Source: PGYR01 sp041675005 | GTDB lineage: Bacteria; Bacteroidota; Ignavibacteria; Kapaibacteriales; UBA2268 | Direction: 5' to 3' | Assembly (NCBI GenBank): GCA_041675005.1 | Contig: JBAYUQ010000018.1 | Span: 4,098 to 68,097 of the forward strand | DNA: 64,000 bases | In this document: positions 8,054-16,864 of the stretch, one piece after another | How the letters are laid out: every line of letters begins with the position of its first letter | Position numbering within the stretch: position 1 is the stretch's first letter | The notes under the pieces: model-generated | What the model saw: only the letters and a program-made list of their open reading frames with translations | Database searches by the model: none | Told to the model about the DNA's origin: nothing | Position numbers and translations under genes: made by a program

Positions 8054-8979
8054 TGTCAGGTTCAGCACAAATAAGACACAATCAACTAAAAAGTAAACTC
8101 TTAACTAGTATTGCACACGGAGTTACACAAGCTGAGCATATTGGTACAAAAGTGTTTCCAATAGTTCAGGAGACGCAAAAGAACTTAGAAGTTCCAATCT
8201 TCGGTACTGATGCATTTACTTCTGTAAGTACAAAAAGAGCACCCGGAGCTCCACCTGCACAAGGTACAAGCCAACAAGTTACAACAATACCAGTTCAACT
8301 TATTGAATACGCTTACGAAGAGTTTATTGATAGACAAGAAACTGAGGACGGTGATTTATTCAATTTGAAGAAAGCTAAGTCAAGAAATGCCTTGCAAAAG
8401 GTATTGAACGGTCGTGAAATAAACATTGCTAACAAAGTAAATGATTATGCTTCTTACGGCTCTGATAACAAAGAAACATTGACAACTACAGACCAATGGA
8501 CTCATGCTGATTCAAATCCATTTGAACAAATCATGGATGGTAAGACAACTATTGAGAAAAAACTTGGTGTCACTGTTAATACATTAACACTAGGAGCTGA
8601 ATCTTGGAATGCATTATTCAAGAATGTGAAGCTTAGAAAAGAGATTATAGATGCAAGAATTGGATTAGTGACTATTGAAACAATCAAACAAATTCTTGAA
8701 ATAGAAAATCTATTTGTAGGTAAAGCAATAGACACAGTAGCAGGAGTTAATAGTTTTGTTTGGAAAGATAATGCAGTATTGTCTTATACAACTACTAATA
8801 AGAACCCTAATAAGTTCGACCCATCATTTGGATTTACATTCCAAAGAAAAGGACATCCATACATTACAGAATCGCAAGACAGAAATGGCAACATTGATTT
8901 CTACACAGCTTATTTACAGTATGCTGCTGAAGTTATCTCTTATGATGCAGCTTATATTTTTAAAGATACGAATGGGTAA
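8053..8979 (+). CDS. Major capsid protein
   Basis: 308 residues directly after the protease/scaffold, the usual place and size for the major head protein of Mu-like phages (Mu gpT size class). No catalytic motif. The sequence has the balanced, Thr/Ala/Asn-rich composition of capsid proteins, with an N-terminal helical arm, an R-A-P-G-A-P-P-A loop at about 63-70 and a C-terminal Q-R-K-G-H-P-Y-I region. Assignment rests on position, length and general resemblance to the HK97-fold capsid families. The start overlaps the upstream stop by one base, suggesting coupled translation. Confidence 0.8.
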   Translation: MSGSAQIRHNQLKSKLLTSIAHGVTQAEHIGTKVFPIVQETQKNLEVPIFGTDAFTSVSTKRAPGAPPAQGTSQQVTTIPVQLIEYAYEEFIDRQETEDGDLFNLKKAKSRNALQKVLNGREINIANKVNDYASYGSDNKETLTTTDQWTHADSNPFEQIMDGKTTIEKKLGVTVNTLTLGAESWNALFKNVKLRKEIIDARIGLVTIETIKQILEIENLFVGKAIDTVAGVNSFVWKDNAVLSYTTTNKNPNKFDPSFGFTFQRKGHPYITESQDRNGNIDFYTAYLQYAAEVISYDAAYIFKDTNG

Positions 8980-8984
8980 TTAGC

Positions 8985-9257
8985 ATGAAAAAAAGAACAT
9001 ACACAACGATCAGATACAATGGTAAGAAACTAGCTCCTGGAGAATATGAATTTGATAAAAAATTCATTGAGAATCATCCTTATGTATTCGAACCAGAAAA
9101 ATCAGAGGCAGTAAATGTCCCTGAATTTGCTTCTGCTTTACAATCACAAATTGATAATCTAGAAGACACATTAGACACTTTAAACACTGAATTATCAGCT
9201 AAAGACAAAGAAATAGCAGAATTGAAAGCGAAATTATCTGCGGATGGAGGCAATTAA
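8985..9257 (+). CDS. Small coiled-coil phage protein
   Basis: 90 residues, five bases after the capsid gene. The N-terminal 35 residues are basic and aromatic; residues about 45-85 form a coiled coil (repeated L/I at a and d positions, E/K/D around). Its stop overlaps the next start (TAATG). No family recognised. A head accessory role is suggested only by its place between the capsid and decoration-like genes. Confidence 0.7.
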   Translation: MKKRTYTTIRYNGKKLAPGEYEFDKKFIENHPYVFEPEKSEAVNVPEFASALQSQIDNLEDTLDTLNTELSAKDKEIAELKAKLSADGGN

Positions 9258-9430
9258 TGTCAACATCAGAAAAAACACTATGTAAGGTGCTTAAACCAGT
9301 CAGAATTTATGGTATTGGCTATAAAGAAAATGACAGAGTTGAAGTTCAGAATGTTCATCTGAATCACTACGGTAAGAGTATCGAGCCAATAAAAGTAAAA
9401 ACAGAAATCAAAAAAGAAGGAGATAAATAA
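9257..9430 (+). CDS. Small phage protein, 57 residues
   Basis: ATG at 9257 overlaps the stop of the upstream gene, and its own TAA at 9428-9430 overlaps the ATG of the next gene, so the three frames are chained by one-base overlaps. The product begins MSTSEKTLCKVLKPVRIYG and is basic. The tight chaining on both sides is good evidence for a real gene although it is short. No function can be assigned. Confidence 0.7.
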   Translation: MSTSEKTLCKVLKPVRIYGIGYKENDRVEVQNVHLNHYGKSIEPIKVKTEIKKEGDK

Positions 9431-9768
9431 TGTCACAATTAACACATTATCCAGCGGGTCCGATTAGCGAGACACTTGCTGGTGACGTACCGGCTCATAG
9501 ATTAGTTGGATTCAATAGAACCCTCAGCGGCGACTCTACAGTACCTATTGGAGTGACTAATGAATTTGATTACTTAAGCGGTGACGAAGCAGTATTATAT
9601 ACTAGAGGTATTGTCTTAATCTCAACTGCTGAGGCAGGCTATGTAGGTGACGCCTTAATTTGTGCTGCAAATGGTAAAGTTAAAGGGCAAACAGGTTCTG
9701 CTTATGTAGTGGGATATGCAATGGAGGATTTTGCAGATGCATCATTAGTAAGAGTGAAGCTAGTATAA
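9430..9768 (+). CDS. DUF2190-like capsid decoration protein
   Basis: 112 residues, glycine- and alanine-rich, with the small beta-barrel pattern of the DUF2190 family: an N-terminal Thr/Pro segment, repeated short strands, A-L-I-C-A-A-N-G-K-V and G-Y-A-M-E-D at the C-terminal half. DUF2190 proteins lie next to capsid genes in Mu-like and related phages and are thought to stabilise the head surface. AAGGAGAT just upstream (about 9417-9424) is a strong ribosome site, as expected for a protein made in many copies. Confidence 0.65.
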   Translation: MSQLTHYPAGPISETLAGDVPAHRLVGFNRTLSGDSTVPIGVTNEFDYLSGDEAVLYTRGIVLISTAEAGYVGDALICAANGKVKGQTGSAYVVGYAMEDFADASLVRVKLV

Positions 9769-10211
9769 TGCTATATATTGATTTAGTATATATTAAAGCA
9801 AGGGTTGATGATACCACTTTAAAAAACCTTACTAAGGAAAAAGGTGGTGCCGATGAGATTGATGAAGCTCTAGTAACAGCAAGAATTGCTGATGCTGAGA
9901 GTTTAGTTGACTCTAAGCTAGTTAAAAGGTACTCAGTACCTTTAACTACTGCCCCTGCTAATATAAAGCAAATCACTTATGACATAACTCTATACTACTT
10001 ATATAAGACACATCGAACCCATAAAATGGATGAAGAGATAAAGTTTGGCTACGAACAAGCAATTAAAGAGCTGAATAGAATCGAAGACGGAAAGAGTAAC
10101 CTAGTTGGGGTGAGTGAATTAACATCCTCACCCAGCAAGGTGCTTGTTTATACAAATACTAAGGCAAGTGACAGGAAGTTTAATAAATCTTTCTTAACAG
10201 CTAACAGATGA
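9768..10211 (+). CDS. Mu gp36-like head-completion protein (DUF1320)
   Basis: 147 residues with the DUF1320/gp36 layout: a short N-terminal Y-I-D segment, a central R-I-A-D-A-E-S-L-V-D-S stretch at about 41-51, K-R-Y-x-V-P-L at about 54-60, then P-A-N-I-K-Q-I-T-Y-D and a helical Y-Y-L-Y segment. In Mu-like phages gp36 is a head-tail connector candidate. It overlaps the upstream gene by one base and the next by 4. The order capsid, decoration, gp36, gp37 matches Mu. Confidence 0.75.
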   Translation: MLYIDLVYIKARVDDTTLKNLTKEKGGADEIDEALVTARIADAESLVDSKLVKRYSVPLTTAPANIKQITYDITLYYLYKTHRTHKMDEEIKFGYEQAIKELNRIEDGKSNLVGVSELTSSPSKVLVYTNTKASDRKFNKSFLTANR

Positions 10212-10654
10212 TAAAGCAACAGAAACAAGCATTAATCACAGCATTAGTAAACGCTGGATTTTCAAATACAAATGTTCTTTCAAAGATATTTCCTAAATCT
10301 ATAGAAGAAGCAGAGCGATTATCATTGGATGCATCGGGTTCTAATGCTACTATTTATGTTTGCTATTCGGGTAGAGATTGGAATGAGACGGCAAGAAAAA
10401 AAATAAAAGCAGGTGGAATTCCAGGTGGTTTTCCTGCTCTGCTATTTTCTTTGTTTGTGTACTCTCAACATATCGACAGCGATGAAGATAATGATATAGA
10501 GACACTGACAGATAAAATTGCAGAAGTTCTTTATAAAAATGGATACACTTTACTGAGTGACCAAGCATCACCTGTTCCAACCTCGAACGGTGATTTGTAT
10601 GAGATTATATTTAATGTAAGTATAAACCAAAGATATGACGGTGGTACAGTTTAA
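10208..10654 (+). CDS. Mu gp37-like protein (DUF1834)
   Basis: 148 residues. Pattern of the gp37/DUF1834 family: an N-terminal helix with A-L-V-N-A-G-F, a strand-rich centre, then a helix I-E-T-L-T-D-K-I-A-E-V-L and a final strand with N-V-S-I-N-Q-R. Likely part of the head-tail junction. It sits directly after gp36 with ATGA overlap, as in Mu-like phages. Its last codons overlap one possible start of the next gene. Confidence 0.68.
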   Translation: MIKQQKQALITALVNAGFSNTNVLSKIFPKSIEEAERLSLDASGSNATIYVCYSGRDWNETARKKIKAGGIPGGFPALLFSLFVYSQHIDSDEDNDIETLTDKIAEVLYKNGYTLLSDQASPVPTSNGDLYEIIFNVSINQRYDGGTV

Positions 10655-11066
10655 TATGGTAGCTCAAGAAATCGCTTTAATAATTGGAATCATACTAAGT
10701 TGGCTGAGTTCATTAGCAATTGCCTTAAAGCATAATAATGAAAAGAAGGCAATAGAGAATAAATTCAATAATGAAATTAATGCCTTAAAAAATACAGTCA
10801 GTTTAAATGAAGGAAAAATTGAGTCTAACAAATCCCTTATTCATGCTTTAAAAGCTGACAATAAGCACGCTTTTGAACTATTAGAAAAGCATGGCAGGGA
10901 TTCACAAGAAGCTTTGCTAAGAGAAATCAAAGAAAGCAATAAGCTATTAGCAGACTTAAATGCACACATTATCAGGTTCGAAGAAGGACAGAAAACTCAA
11001 TGGAAAACATTAGAGACACACAGTAGAAAAATTGAAAACCTAGAACAAAAGGTAAGAAAACAATGA
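10635..11066 (+). CDS. Membrane-anchored coiled-coil protein (possible spanin-like lysis protein)
   Basis: 143 residues from ATG 10635, or 136 from the in-frame ATG at 10656, which avoids a 20-base overlap with the upstream gene. One hydrophobic segment at about 14-31 is followed by an almost continuous coiled coil rich in Asn, Lys, Glu and Leu. It is immediately before the endolysin (4-base overlap). An N-in membrane anchor with a long periplasmic coiled coil is the design of Rz-type inner spanins, but I see no partner lipoprotein, so this stays a hypothesis. Confidence 0.65.
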   Translation: MTVVQFNMVAQEIALIIGIILSWLSSLAIALKHNNEKKAIENKFNNEINALKNTVSLNEGKIESNKSLIHALKADNKHAFELLEKHGRDSQEALLREIKESNKLLADLNAHIIRFEEGQKTQWKTLETHSRKIENLEQKVRKQ

Positions 11067-11626
11067 CAACATCAGAAAAATACAGTCCAGAATTCGCAAA
11101 TGCGGTTAAAATCACACTCGAAAAAGAGGGTGTATTTGCTAATGATAAAGCAGATGCAGGCGGAGAGACTAAGTATGGTATTTCTCAACGGTTCTTAGAT
11201 GGTATAAAGTACCCTAAAAAAGCAAGGGATATCACTAAAGATGAAGCAATCGACCTTTATTACATCCATTTTTGGAAAAGATGTAACAGCGAAAGACTCC
11301 ATCCAGGTGTTTCATTATTCCTCTTTGATTATGCTGTTAATTCTGGAGTTGGGACTGCTTGTAAGGCACTTCAACGAGTGATTAATTACGAGCCACAAAA
11401 CGATATTGAAGTAGATGGTGCAATAGGCAATGAGACGATTAAAGAATTAAACAAGATACTTAAAAAGCCAAGTGGATATGCTGCCGTTATTCAAGCTTTA
11501 TCTACGGTAAGAGGGAAACTATTTATCAATATAATCGAAAAGAGACCCGATCAAGGTGTGTTTTTTAGAGGATGGTTACGAAGACTATGGGAAATAACAG
11601 AAATAGCACAGAGCTTAAACAGATAA
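11063..11626 (+). CDS. Endolysin, glycoside hydrolase family 108
   Basis: 187 residues, the family's normal length. GH108 enzymes cut the peptidoglycan glycan chain to release phage. The N-terminal signature is visible: E-G-V-F-A-N-D (Glu22 as the presumed catalytic acid) then D-A-G-G-E-T-K-Y-G-I-S at 31-41. The C-terminal half has the associated peptidoglycan-binding pattern, with D-Y-A-V-N-S-G at about 90-96 and D-G-A-I-G-N-E-T at about 120. No signal peptide, so it needs a holin. The following gene overlaps it by 55 bases. Confidence 0.88.
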   Translation: MTTSEKYSPEFANAVKITLEKEGVFANDKADAGGETKYGISQRFLDGIKYPKKARDITKDEAIDLYYIHFWKRCNSERLHPGVSLFLFDYAVNSGVGTACKALQRVINYEPQNDIEVDGAIGNETIKELNKILKKPSGYAAVIQALSTVRGKLFINIIEKRPDQGVFFRGWLRRLWEITEIAQSLNR

Positions 11627-12054
11627 CGTTCGCTCCAATTGCAAAAGAGCCCATAGAGTTGAAAAGGGACTTAGATATTGAAAAATACAAACAGAAGTTT
11701 GAAGAAGTCTTAGACCCTTATCCAGATCGTTGGAAATTGAATTTTTTTGAGAAGATGAGTGTATGGATTGGCAAGGGAGCCAAGTATGCAGAATTAATTT
11801 TTATAGTGATAACATTTATAACAAAAATAGGTGGCACAATGGCTACAACAAATGATAAAAAAACAACTAGAATAGGTATAATCAGAGGTGTTATAGCTGC
11901 TATCGTGAGTATAGTAACCCTATTCTTTGCTGTAGATATCCCAGCTGAACTTCAAACAACGCTAGTTGGAGTAGTCGCTGGATTGTGGAGTATCTTCGAA
12001 ATAATACAGGGCTTCTTTACAAACAAATCAGACCAGATTGAAGAAGGAAAATAA
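11572..12054 (+). CDS. Holin-like membrane protein (long form)
   Basis: 160 residues from ATG 11572, overlapping the endolysin by 55 bases; a shorter start at 11587 is possible. Residues 1-70 are charged and soluble-looking; hydrophobic segments follow at about 72-88, 100-119 and 128-147. The last two with the charged C-terminus look like a small two-span holin that would let the endolysin out. An internal in-frame ATG at 11839 has its own ribosome site and starts just before those two spans. Placed in the lysis cassette, so holin is the likeliest role, but no family was recognised. Confidence 0.65.
   Translation: MVTKTMGNNRNSTELKQITFAPIAKEPIELKRDLDIEKYKQKFEEVLDPYPDRWKLNFFEKMSVWIGKGAKYAELIFIVITFITKIGGTMATTNDKKTTRIGIIRGVIAAIVSIVTLFFAVDIPAELQTTLVGVVAGLWSIFEIIQGFFTNKSDQIEEGK
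11839..12054 (+). CDS. In-frame internal start: 71-residue two-span holin candidate
   Basis: ATG 11839 is in frame with the longer gene and is preceded by AGGTGG at 11829-11834. The product, beginning MATTNDKKTTRIG, has two hydrophobic segments separated by a short polar turn and a charged tail, the classic small holin layout. It lacks the first hydrophobic segment of the long form. Both forms could be made. Confidence 0.45.
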   Translation: MATTNDKKTTRIGIIRGVIAAIVSIVTLFFAVDIPAELQTTLVGVVAGLWSIFEIIQGFFTNKSDQIEEGK

Positions 12055-12058
12055 GCAT

Positions 12059-12184
12059 TTGGGATTCTTTAATAAAGGAATCACAATAAAGTGGTCTTGG
12101 ATAAGAAAGTTAATTGATCTTCTAATTAAGGCACGAGATAAAAGGAGAATGAGAAATGTCAAGAATAATCAAAACAACAGCTGA
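12059..12184 (+). CDS. Possible small basic protein
   Basis: A TTG at 12059, with GAAGGA about 12 bases upstream, opens a 41-codon frame ending in TGA at 12182. The product is strongly basic with a W-I-R-K-L-I-D-L-L-I-K helix. It would overlap the next gene's start by 29 bases. The rare start codon makes it doubtful; it is recorded because it fills the only gap in this operon. Confidence 0.2.
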   Translation: MGFFNKGITIKWSWIRKLIDLLIKARDKRRMRNVKNNQNNS

Positions 12185-12524
12185 AGTAATTACAACCGAC
12201 TGGGAATCAGATTGGTATAATGCCGACAGTAAAAGCGATTCTGATAAAGAGGTTGCTTCTAATGGTACTACTCCTAAAGAATTTATAGTTCAAGCTGGTC
12301 TATTAGATGTCACAGGTACCCCTGATGCAAATAGTAAAATTCAGATACTAAGCACCATACAAGGACAATCTGAGACAATCGAATATGAACAAGCCATAAC
12401 AGCAGATAACATAAACGATGCCTGGAGTTTTGATGGTATTAAAGGGAATGCAATTAAAGTTAAGGCCTTTATTGGTGGTCTGGATAGTTTCAAATTAGCT
12501 GTTGATTATGATGCGATATACTAA
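12156..12524 (+). CDS. Hypothetical phage structural protein
   Basis: 122 residues with a good ribosome site (AAGGAGAA just before the ATG). Composition is Thr/Asp/Ser/Ile rich with alternating strands and a C-terminal D-S-F-K-L-A-V-D-Y segment, typical of small all-beta virion proteins. It overlaps the next gene by one base. No family recognised. Position between the lysis genes and the beta-helix protein suggests a tail or fibre accessory. Confidence 0.6.
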   Translation: MSRIIKTTAEVITTDWESDWYNADSKSDSDKEVASNGTTPKEFIVQAGLLDVTGTPDANSKIQILSTIQGQSETIEYEQAITADNINDAWSFDGIKGNAIKVKAFIGGLDSFKLAVDYDAIY

Positions 12525-13603
12525 TGGATGTACAAAAACACGACCTAGCAACAAACAAAAGTAAACTAGGACAAGTTGAACTAGCAGATATTAGCGATGC
12601 TGCAAAAGATGCTCTTGGTGGTTCTGAACTAGATAACGCATACAGAACCCTATATGTAAGCCAAGATTTCGCAGTAGGCGGTGCTTTTTACGATGATTTA
12701 GGCGATGCTATTACTTACGCAAACACTTTAGCATACAATGTTCTTATACAAATTTACCCAGGGACTTACACCGGTAACTACTATCTAGACCCGAATGTTA
12801 TATTATACTTTATGCCTGAGACAATTGGGGTGGCTAGTGATAAGACTATTCCATTCTTAAATTTCACAGCTGGGGCAAAGGTTTACGGACACTTGAATAT
12901 CGAATATGTCATTACGAGTGGCTATGCTGTCTCATTAGAAAGGAACTGTATATTCGAGGCGAGTGGTTGTATGTTAGGGAGTGATGCCATTGTAATTAAT
13001 GATCTAGGTGGCTCAGCTATTGACATTCAAATTAGAGTCAAAGAACTTGGACACGTTAATATAATTGGATTAGTTGGCAATGCATATATAGAATCTGATA
13101 AGTTCTCACAATTAACCTTTGCAGGGGCTTATAAGTGCTCTGTAAATTGCAAACTATTTGAAAAGAATTTAACGGTTTCGAGTGGCGAAGTTTACTTAAA
13201 TACTGATAGGTATTTCAAAGAGACTGGAACTATATTCGACATTTTGGGCGGTGTAACTGTAGCAAACGGAAGGGTTGACAATTACGCAGATGTTACGGAT
13301 TCGGGAACAGGGGACGGTCATATTGCTAAGATTGTATCAGGCACTCTGAAACTTCATGATTTCTTTGCTAAAAATGGTGGCGGTGGTGTTATTTGGGGCG
13401 GTGCTTTAGGTGTACTAGTAATTGCGAACTCTGTACTACAAGCAGTAGTCGGTGGTGGTGGTGGCTCTTCAGACACAGTATCTGGGTTAGTTGGCTTTAC
13501 TGTTCGGTATTCGGGTAATACTGGAATAAACACAGCCACAGCAGGTGGTATTACAGAGCAAGTAATAACGAATAAGATACTAGATGCGGCAATAACAATT
13601 TAG
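12524..13603 (+). CDS. Beta-helix tail fibre or spike-like protein
   Basis: 359 residues. After an N-terminal 40-residue region (possible attachment part) the sequence becomes a run of short strands with regularly spaced Gly, Asn and aliphatic residues, as in right-handed parallel beta-helices of phage tail spikes. Near the C-terminus are glycine tracts (NGGGGV at about 284-289 and a GGGGG tract near 310-314), and an A-A-I-T-I end. No catalytic site is evident. The role, receptor binding or virion decoration, is inferred from fold type and position before the tail tube. Confidence 0.55.
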   Translation: MDVQKHDLATNKSKLGQVELADISDAAKDALGGSELDNAYRTLYVSQDFAVGGAFYDDLGDAITYANTLAYNVLIQIYPGTYTGNYYLDPNVILYFMPETIGVASDKTIPFLNFTAGAKVYGHLNIEYVITSGYAVSLERNCIFEASGCMLGSDAIVINDLGGSAIDIQIRVKELGHVNIIGLVGNAYIESDKFSQLTFAGAYKCSVNCKLFEKNLTVSSGEVYLNTDRYFKETGTIFDILGGVTVANGRVDNYADVTDSGTGDGHIAKIVSGTLKLHDFFAKNGGGGVIWGGALGVLVIANSVLQAVVGGGGGSSDTVSGLVGFTVRYSGNTGINTATAGGITEQVITNKILDAAITI

Positions 13604-13640
13604 ATAATTAAAATTTTACAATTAATAAGGAGATAAAGCA

Positions 13641-14321
13641 ATGGCTTTACAAACAACAGCAGATATAATTGGTGGCGGTGGCTCAGGTGCCGTTCGATTA
13701 CTTTTCCCAGGAGTAACTGATTATCAAATTACTGATTGGGATGCAGACACAGTCGATTTAACAGGAATACTTAGTTTCAAAAATGAAATTGGGAATAAGA
13801 GAAAAGCAACTGAAAACGCATCTGAGAGAACTATTAAAGGCGTAAATGTCAGAGTAGCTAAAAGAGACAAAACTATTGACGGTGTTACAGGGGCAGAAGT
13901 TGCAGCTGAGGGACAAAACTCATTTGCTGAAATTGGTTTTTATGCAAATGATTCCATTTTAGCTAAAGTTAAATCTGCAATAAATAGTTCTAATCAGCCA
14001 GTTATTGCTATATGGTCAAGCGGTGAGGTTGCAGGCACATTATCAAAAGACAAACATTTACTTGGTTATATAGAAGGCAATCTTGGAGAAGAAGAAGTGG
14101 AAGGTATCAACAAATATACAATTAAAGTTGTTGGTGGTGTAGGATTTACGGAAGATGATTCTGCTGAGACTGGATATATCGCAGCATTCAAAACTACTCC
14201 AGGTCTTTTGGCTGCAGATGGATTTGATGACACTACTGAAGCAGTAACTTTAACAGATGTTACAGCTCCGAATTTAACAACTCTATTATCAGGTGAAATA
14301 CTAGAAGTAACTAGAGCATAA
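13641..14321 (+). CDS. Major tail (tube) protein candidate
   Basis: 226 residues with the best ribosome site in the block (AAGGAGAT, 8 bases before ATG) and a strong terminator right after it, the pattern of a highly expressed structural gene. The sequence is Ala/Thr/Gly rich, all-beta in appearance, with a D-W-D-A-D-T-V-D-L motif at about 31-39 and a V-T-L-T-D-V-T-A-P segment near the C-terminus. Tail tube protein is the best match for size, expression signals and place at the start of the tail module. No motif proves it. Confidence 0.6.
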   Translation: MALQTTADIIGGGGSGAVRLLFPGVTDYQITDWDADTVDLTGILSFKNEIGNKRKATENASERTIKGVNVRVAKRDKTIDGVTGAEVAAEGQNSFAEIGFYANDSILAKVKSAINSSNQPVIAIWSSGEVAGTLSKDKHLLGYIEGNLGEEEVEGINKYTIKVVGGVGFTEDDSAETGYIAAFKTTPGLLAADGFDDTTEAVTLTDVTAPNLTTLLSGEILEVTRA

Positions 14322-14342
14322 TTTAGAATAATACCCATTCTC

Positions 14343-14381
14343 AAGGGTAGGTTAAAAGTCAGATTTAGACCTACCCTTTTT
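14343..14381 (+). terminator. Rho-independent terminator after tail tube gene
   Basis: AAGGGTAGGT at 14343-14352 pairs with ACCTACCCTT at 14369-14378, followed by T's to 14381. It would reduce transcription of the downstream tail genes relative to the tube gene. Confidence 0.8.
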
Positions 14382-14398
14382 ATAAAACGACAGACCTA

Positions 14399-16864
14399 AT
14401 GGCTACTTATAGACAAGACGAGACAGAAGATGAATATGGATATGGGCCTTTAACCATTTCCTATATTTTTTCTGATACATGGGACGGACTTTTTGCTTCC
14501 GAATCTTACGCTATAAATGTAATCGAGCCAGACAAATTAAAATTTAAAAGAGAACAAAAGATTGGACAGCTTGCCCTAGATGAATTCAAATTCAAGGTAA
14601 GTGAAGCCGTATTTAGTAAGGATGATTCAACCCTAGTTGATGACCCAAAAACTCAGTTAGATATAGAGCAAGAATTCCTAAACCTCTGCTTGACAACTGA
14701 TAAAGGTTCGTTATTCTATGTTGGTGTATTCTTTAATTCAGGTTCCACACCAGATATATCTGAAGCAAAATACCTAGGAGCAGTTAACTCTAAATCAAGT
14801 TTTGATGATTTATACTGGCCTGGTGACGGGGAATATGGAGTTACTCCCACACCAGTGAGAGAATATAGTTTTGAGTGCTTACCAAGTGAAGAAGCAATAT
14901 TTGATGAATTTAAGTTGTCTGAAATTGTTGCAGCTATAGACCCAACTTGGGAAAGTACTTTTGTATTTAACGGTGCAGGGTTTTATAAAGAAGACCCAGT
15001 ATTTATAGACCCATTAGAAACAAGAATCCCACGGCTCACTCATCTGCATGGATTACTCAATAAACTTGCAGACGTTTATGAGGGTTTGCTCTTAGCGGGT
15101 GGATATGGAGTTTGGAGTTTTACTTATAAAGTCTCTAAAATTGACGGTAAGTTTTCCCCTGTACGTTGGGGAAGAGCGTTCGAAAGTAAATTATATGGGC
15201 CTATAATAGGTGGTAAACTTACTAAAAATGGCACAACTGAATATGACTACAATCGCAGTGGAACTAAAATATATGATGATGAAGCAAGAGAACTGCATGT
15301 CTGTGGCAGTTATATACCAGACTCCGCTTACAAGGTTCCATATATCTCATATAGTGTAGTTAAGCCAGCTACAAATTACCCACCAGACTTTAGAATTGAA
15401 TATAATTCTACATCAGCTGAAGAAGAGCAATGGCAGAATATAGATAGAGTAGATGACACATTTACTGGTTTATTATATAGTCTAGCCACTGACTTAGGAA
15501 TGTCCTTAAATTTTGAATTCACTGCACAAAGATCCGTACAAATTGAGTTTGTATCTAAGGCAACTAAAGCTAGTAATTCGAAGATTTACATTAGGGATGT
15601 TATTAAAGCATCTGGTGAGTTATACGATGCAGAGACAAGGGATGCAAACAGAAAGATTTTAGGATCAATTGGTTACTTACTAAGCGAGCCAATGACACCA
15701 GCACCAACTTATGATGGTTCTTATGGCATTCCATTTTGTGCAATAGTCAATCAACTAGACCCTCATGTAGCTAAAAACAGTTATCCCAAAGATGCTTTTG
15801 ATCCTCCACGAGGAGCGTCTAAAAATATAGTATCAATAGGAGCTTCAGTTTGGGATACACATGGTGATATAAAGTTAAACACAAGCGGACTTAATACAAT
15901 CATTCCCCGACTGAGTGCTAATAATGTCGTTGTATTAAAGGAAACTCAAATCCCTTATAATCTCTACTTATCTGATTCTTCAGGTAATAGGTTTGTATGG
16001 GATAAGGTAATAGGTAACTCTGTCCCTTATAACTCAACTAGCTTTTCAAACCAGCTGTATATGTTAGTAGATAAGAGAGTAGGCGAAACAAACAGTCCAG
16101 CATCTTATTTCACACAGGTAGGAAGATTAGAGATTAAGGAAGAAGGAGTAGATAAATATTACTATTCCCTTGCTGACTTTGTAAACGGAACTAACACCAA
16201 AGACCAAGAAAAATACGGCACAAAATACAAGTTAGATATCCCTTATTTGATGTGTGCTTCAACATCGCCAACAGGTACATCCCCGAGCATATTCAATCTT
16301 GGTATTGACAAGATAATCGAAATTGATGGACTTGATTTCATAATAGATGATTATGAAGTTGATTTACAAAAAAGAAGTATAAAGTTAGAACTAAGTGCGA
16401 TAGGTCGTTTCGATTATGGTGCAGCAGCAGGAAGAGAAGACTTAGGAATTGCTGGACTTTCAATCCCAGCTGAAGTTGACGATTCCCCAGAAGTAATCTC
16501 TGGGTTGACATTAAGAAACTCAGGAATCAAAGATGGAGAATGGGTTTCAAGGATTTCAGCTACTGAAGTTGAAAGGACAGCCCCTTTAGAAGCTCATTAT
16601 GGTAGGTTATTAGGGGTAGCAAGGCACGATGCTGATGAAGATGACCAATTGATAGTACAAACATCTGGCGATGTGCTAATTAGTTGGTTGTCGGGGAGTG
16701 TAAACGATGCAGTGTTTGTTAAAAAAGTATCAGCAACCGAAAATCTCTCTACTACCCCAATTACTACAAAGACTGTTGATGAAGATTTATACGCAGAAGT
16801 CGGCAAGATGGTAGATACAAATATTATGAGAATAGGTATTAAGGAGCATTTTGTAATAGAATGA
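14399..16864 (+). CDS. Large phage tail protein, unknown family
   Basis: 821 residues, first gene after the terminator, and overlapping the next start by 4 bases. Mixed alpha/beta composition with many aromatic and acidic residues; no signal peptide, membrane segment or catalytic motif seen. About 350 to 650 contains several Y-N/Y-D-rich strands and D-x-D-G loops. A size of 800 or so residues with this context is typical of a tail tip or baseplate hub protein, but no family signature was recognised. It lies upstream of the tape measure gene, the reverse of the common siphophage order. Confidence 0.65.
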   Translation: MATYRQDETEDEYGYGPLTISYIFSDTWDGLFASESYAINVIEPDKLKFKREQKIGQLALDEFKFKVSEAVFSKDDSTLVDDPKTQLDIEQEFLNLCLTTDKGSLFYVGVFFNSGSTPDISEAKYLGAVNSKSSFDDLYWPGDGEYGVTPTPVREYSFECLPSEEAIFDEFKLSEIVAAIDPTWESTFVFNGAGFYKEDPVFIDPLETRIPRLTHLHGLLNKLADVYEGLLLAGGYGVWSFTYKVSKIDGKFSPVRWGRAFESKLYGPIIGGKLTKNGTTEYDYNRSGTKIYDDEARELHVCGSYIPDSAYKVPYISYSVVKPATNYPPDFRIEYNSTSAEEEQWQNIDRVDDTFTGLLYSLATDLGMSLNFEFTAQRSVQIEFVSKATKASNSKIYIRDVIKASGELYDAETRDANRKILGSIGYLLSEPMTPAPTYDGSYGIPFCAIVNQLDPHVAKNSYPKDAFDPPRGASKNIVSIGASVWDTHGDIKLNTSGLNTIIPRLSANNVVVLKETQIPYNLYLSDSSGNRFVWDKVIGNSVPYNSTSFSNQLYMLVDKRVGETNSPASYFTQVGRLEIKEEGVDKYYYSLADFVNGTNTKDQEKYGTKYKLDIPYLMCASTSPTGTSPSIFNLGIDKIIEIDGLDFIIDDYEVDLQKRSIKLELSAIGRFDYGAAAGREDLGIAGLSIPAEVDDSPEVISGLTLRNSGIKDGEWVSRISATEVERTAPLEAHYGRLLGVARHDADEDDQLIVQTSGDVLISWLSGSVNDAVFVKKVSATENLSTTPITTKTVDEDLYAEVGKMVDTNIMRIGIKEHFVIE

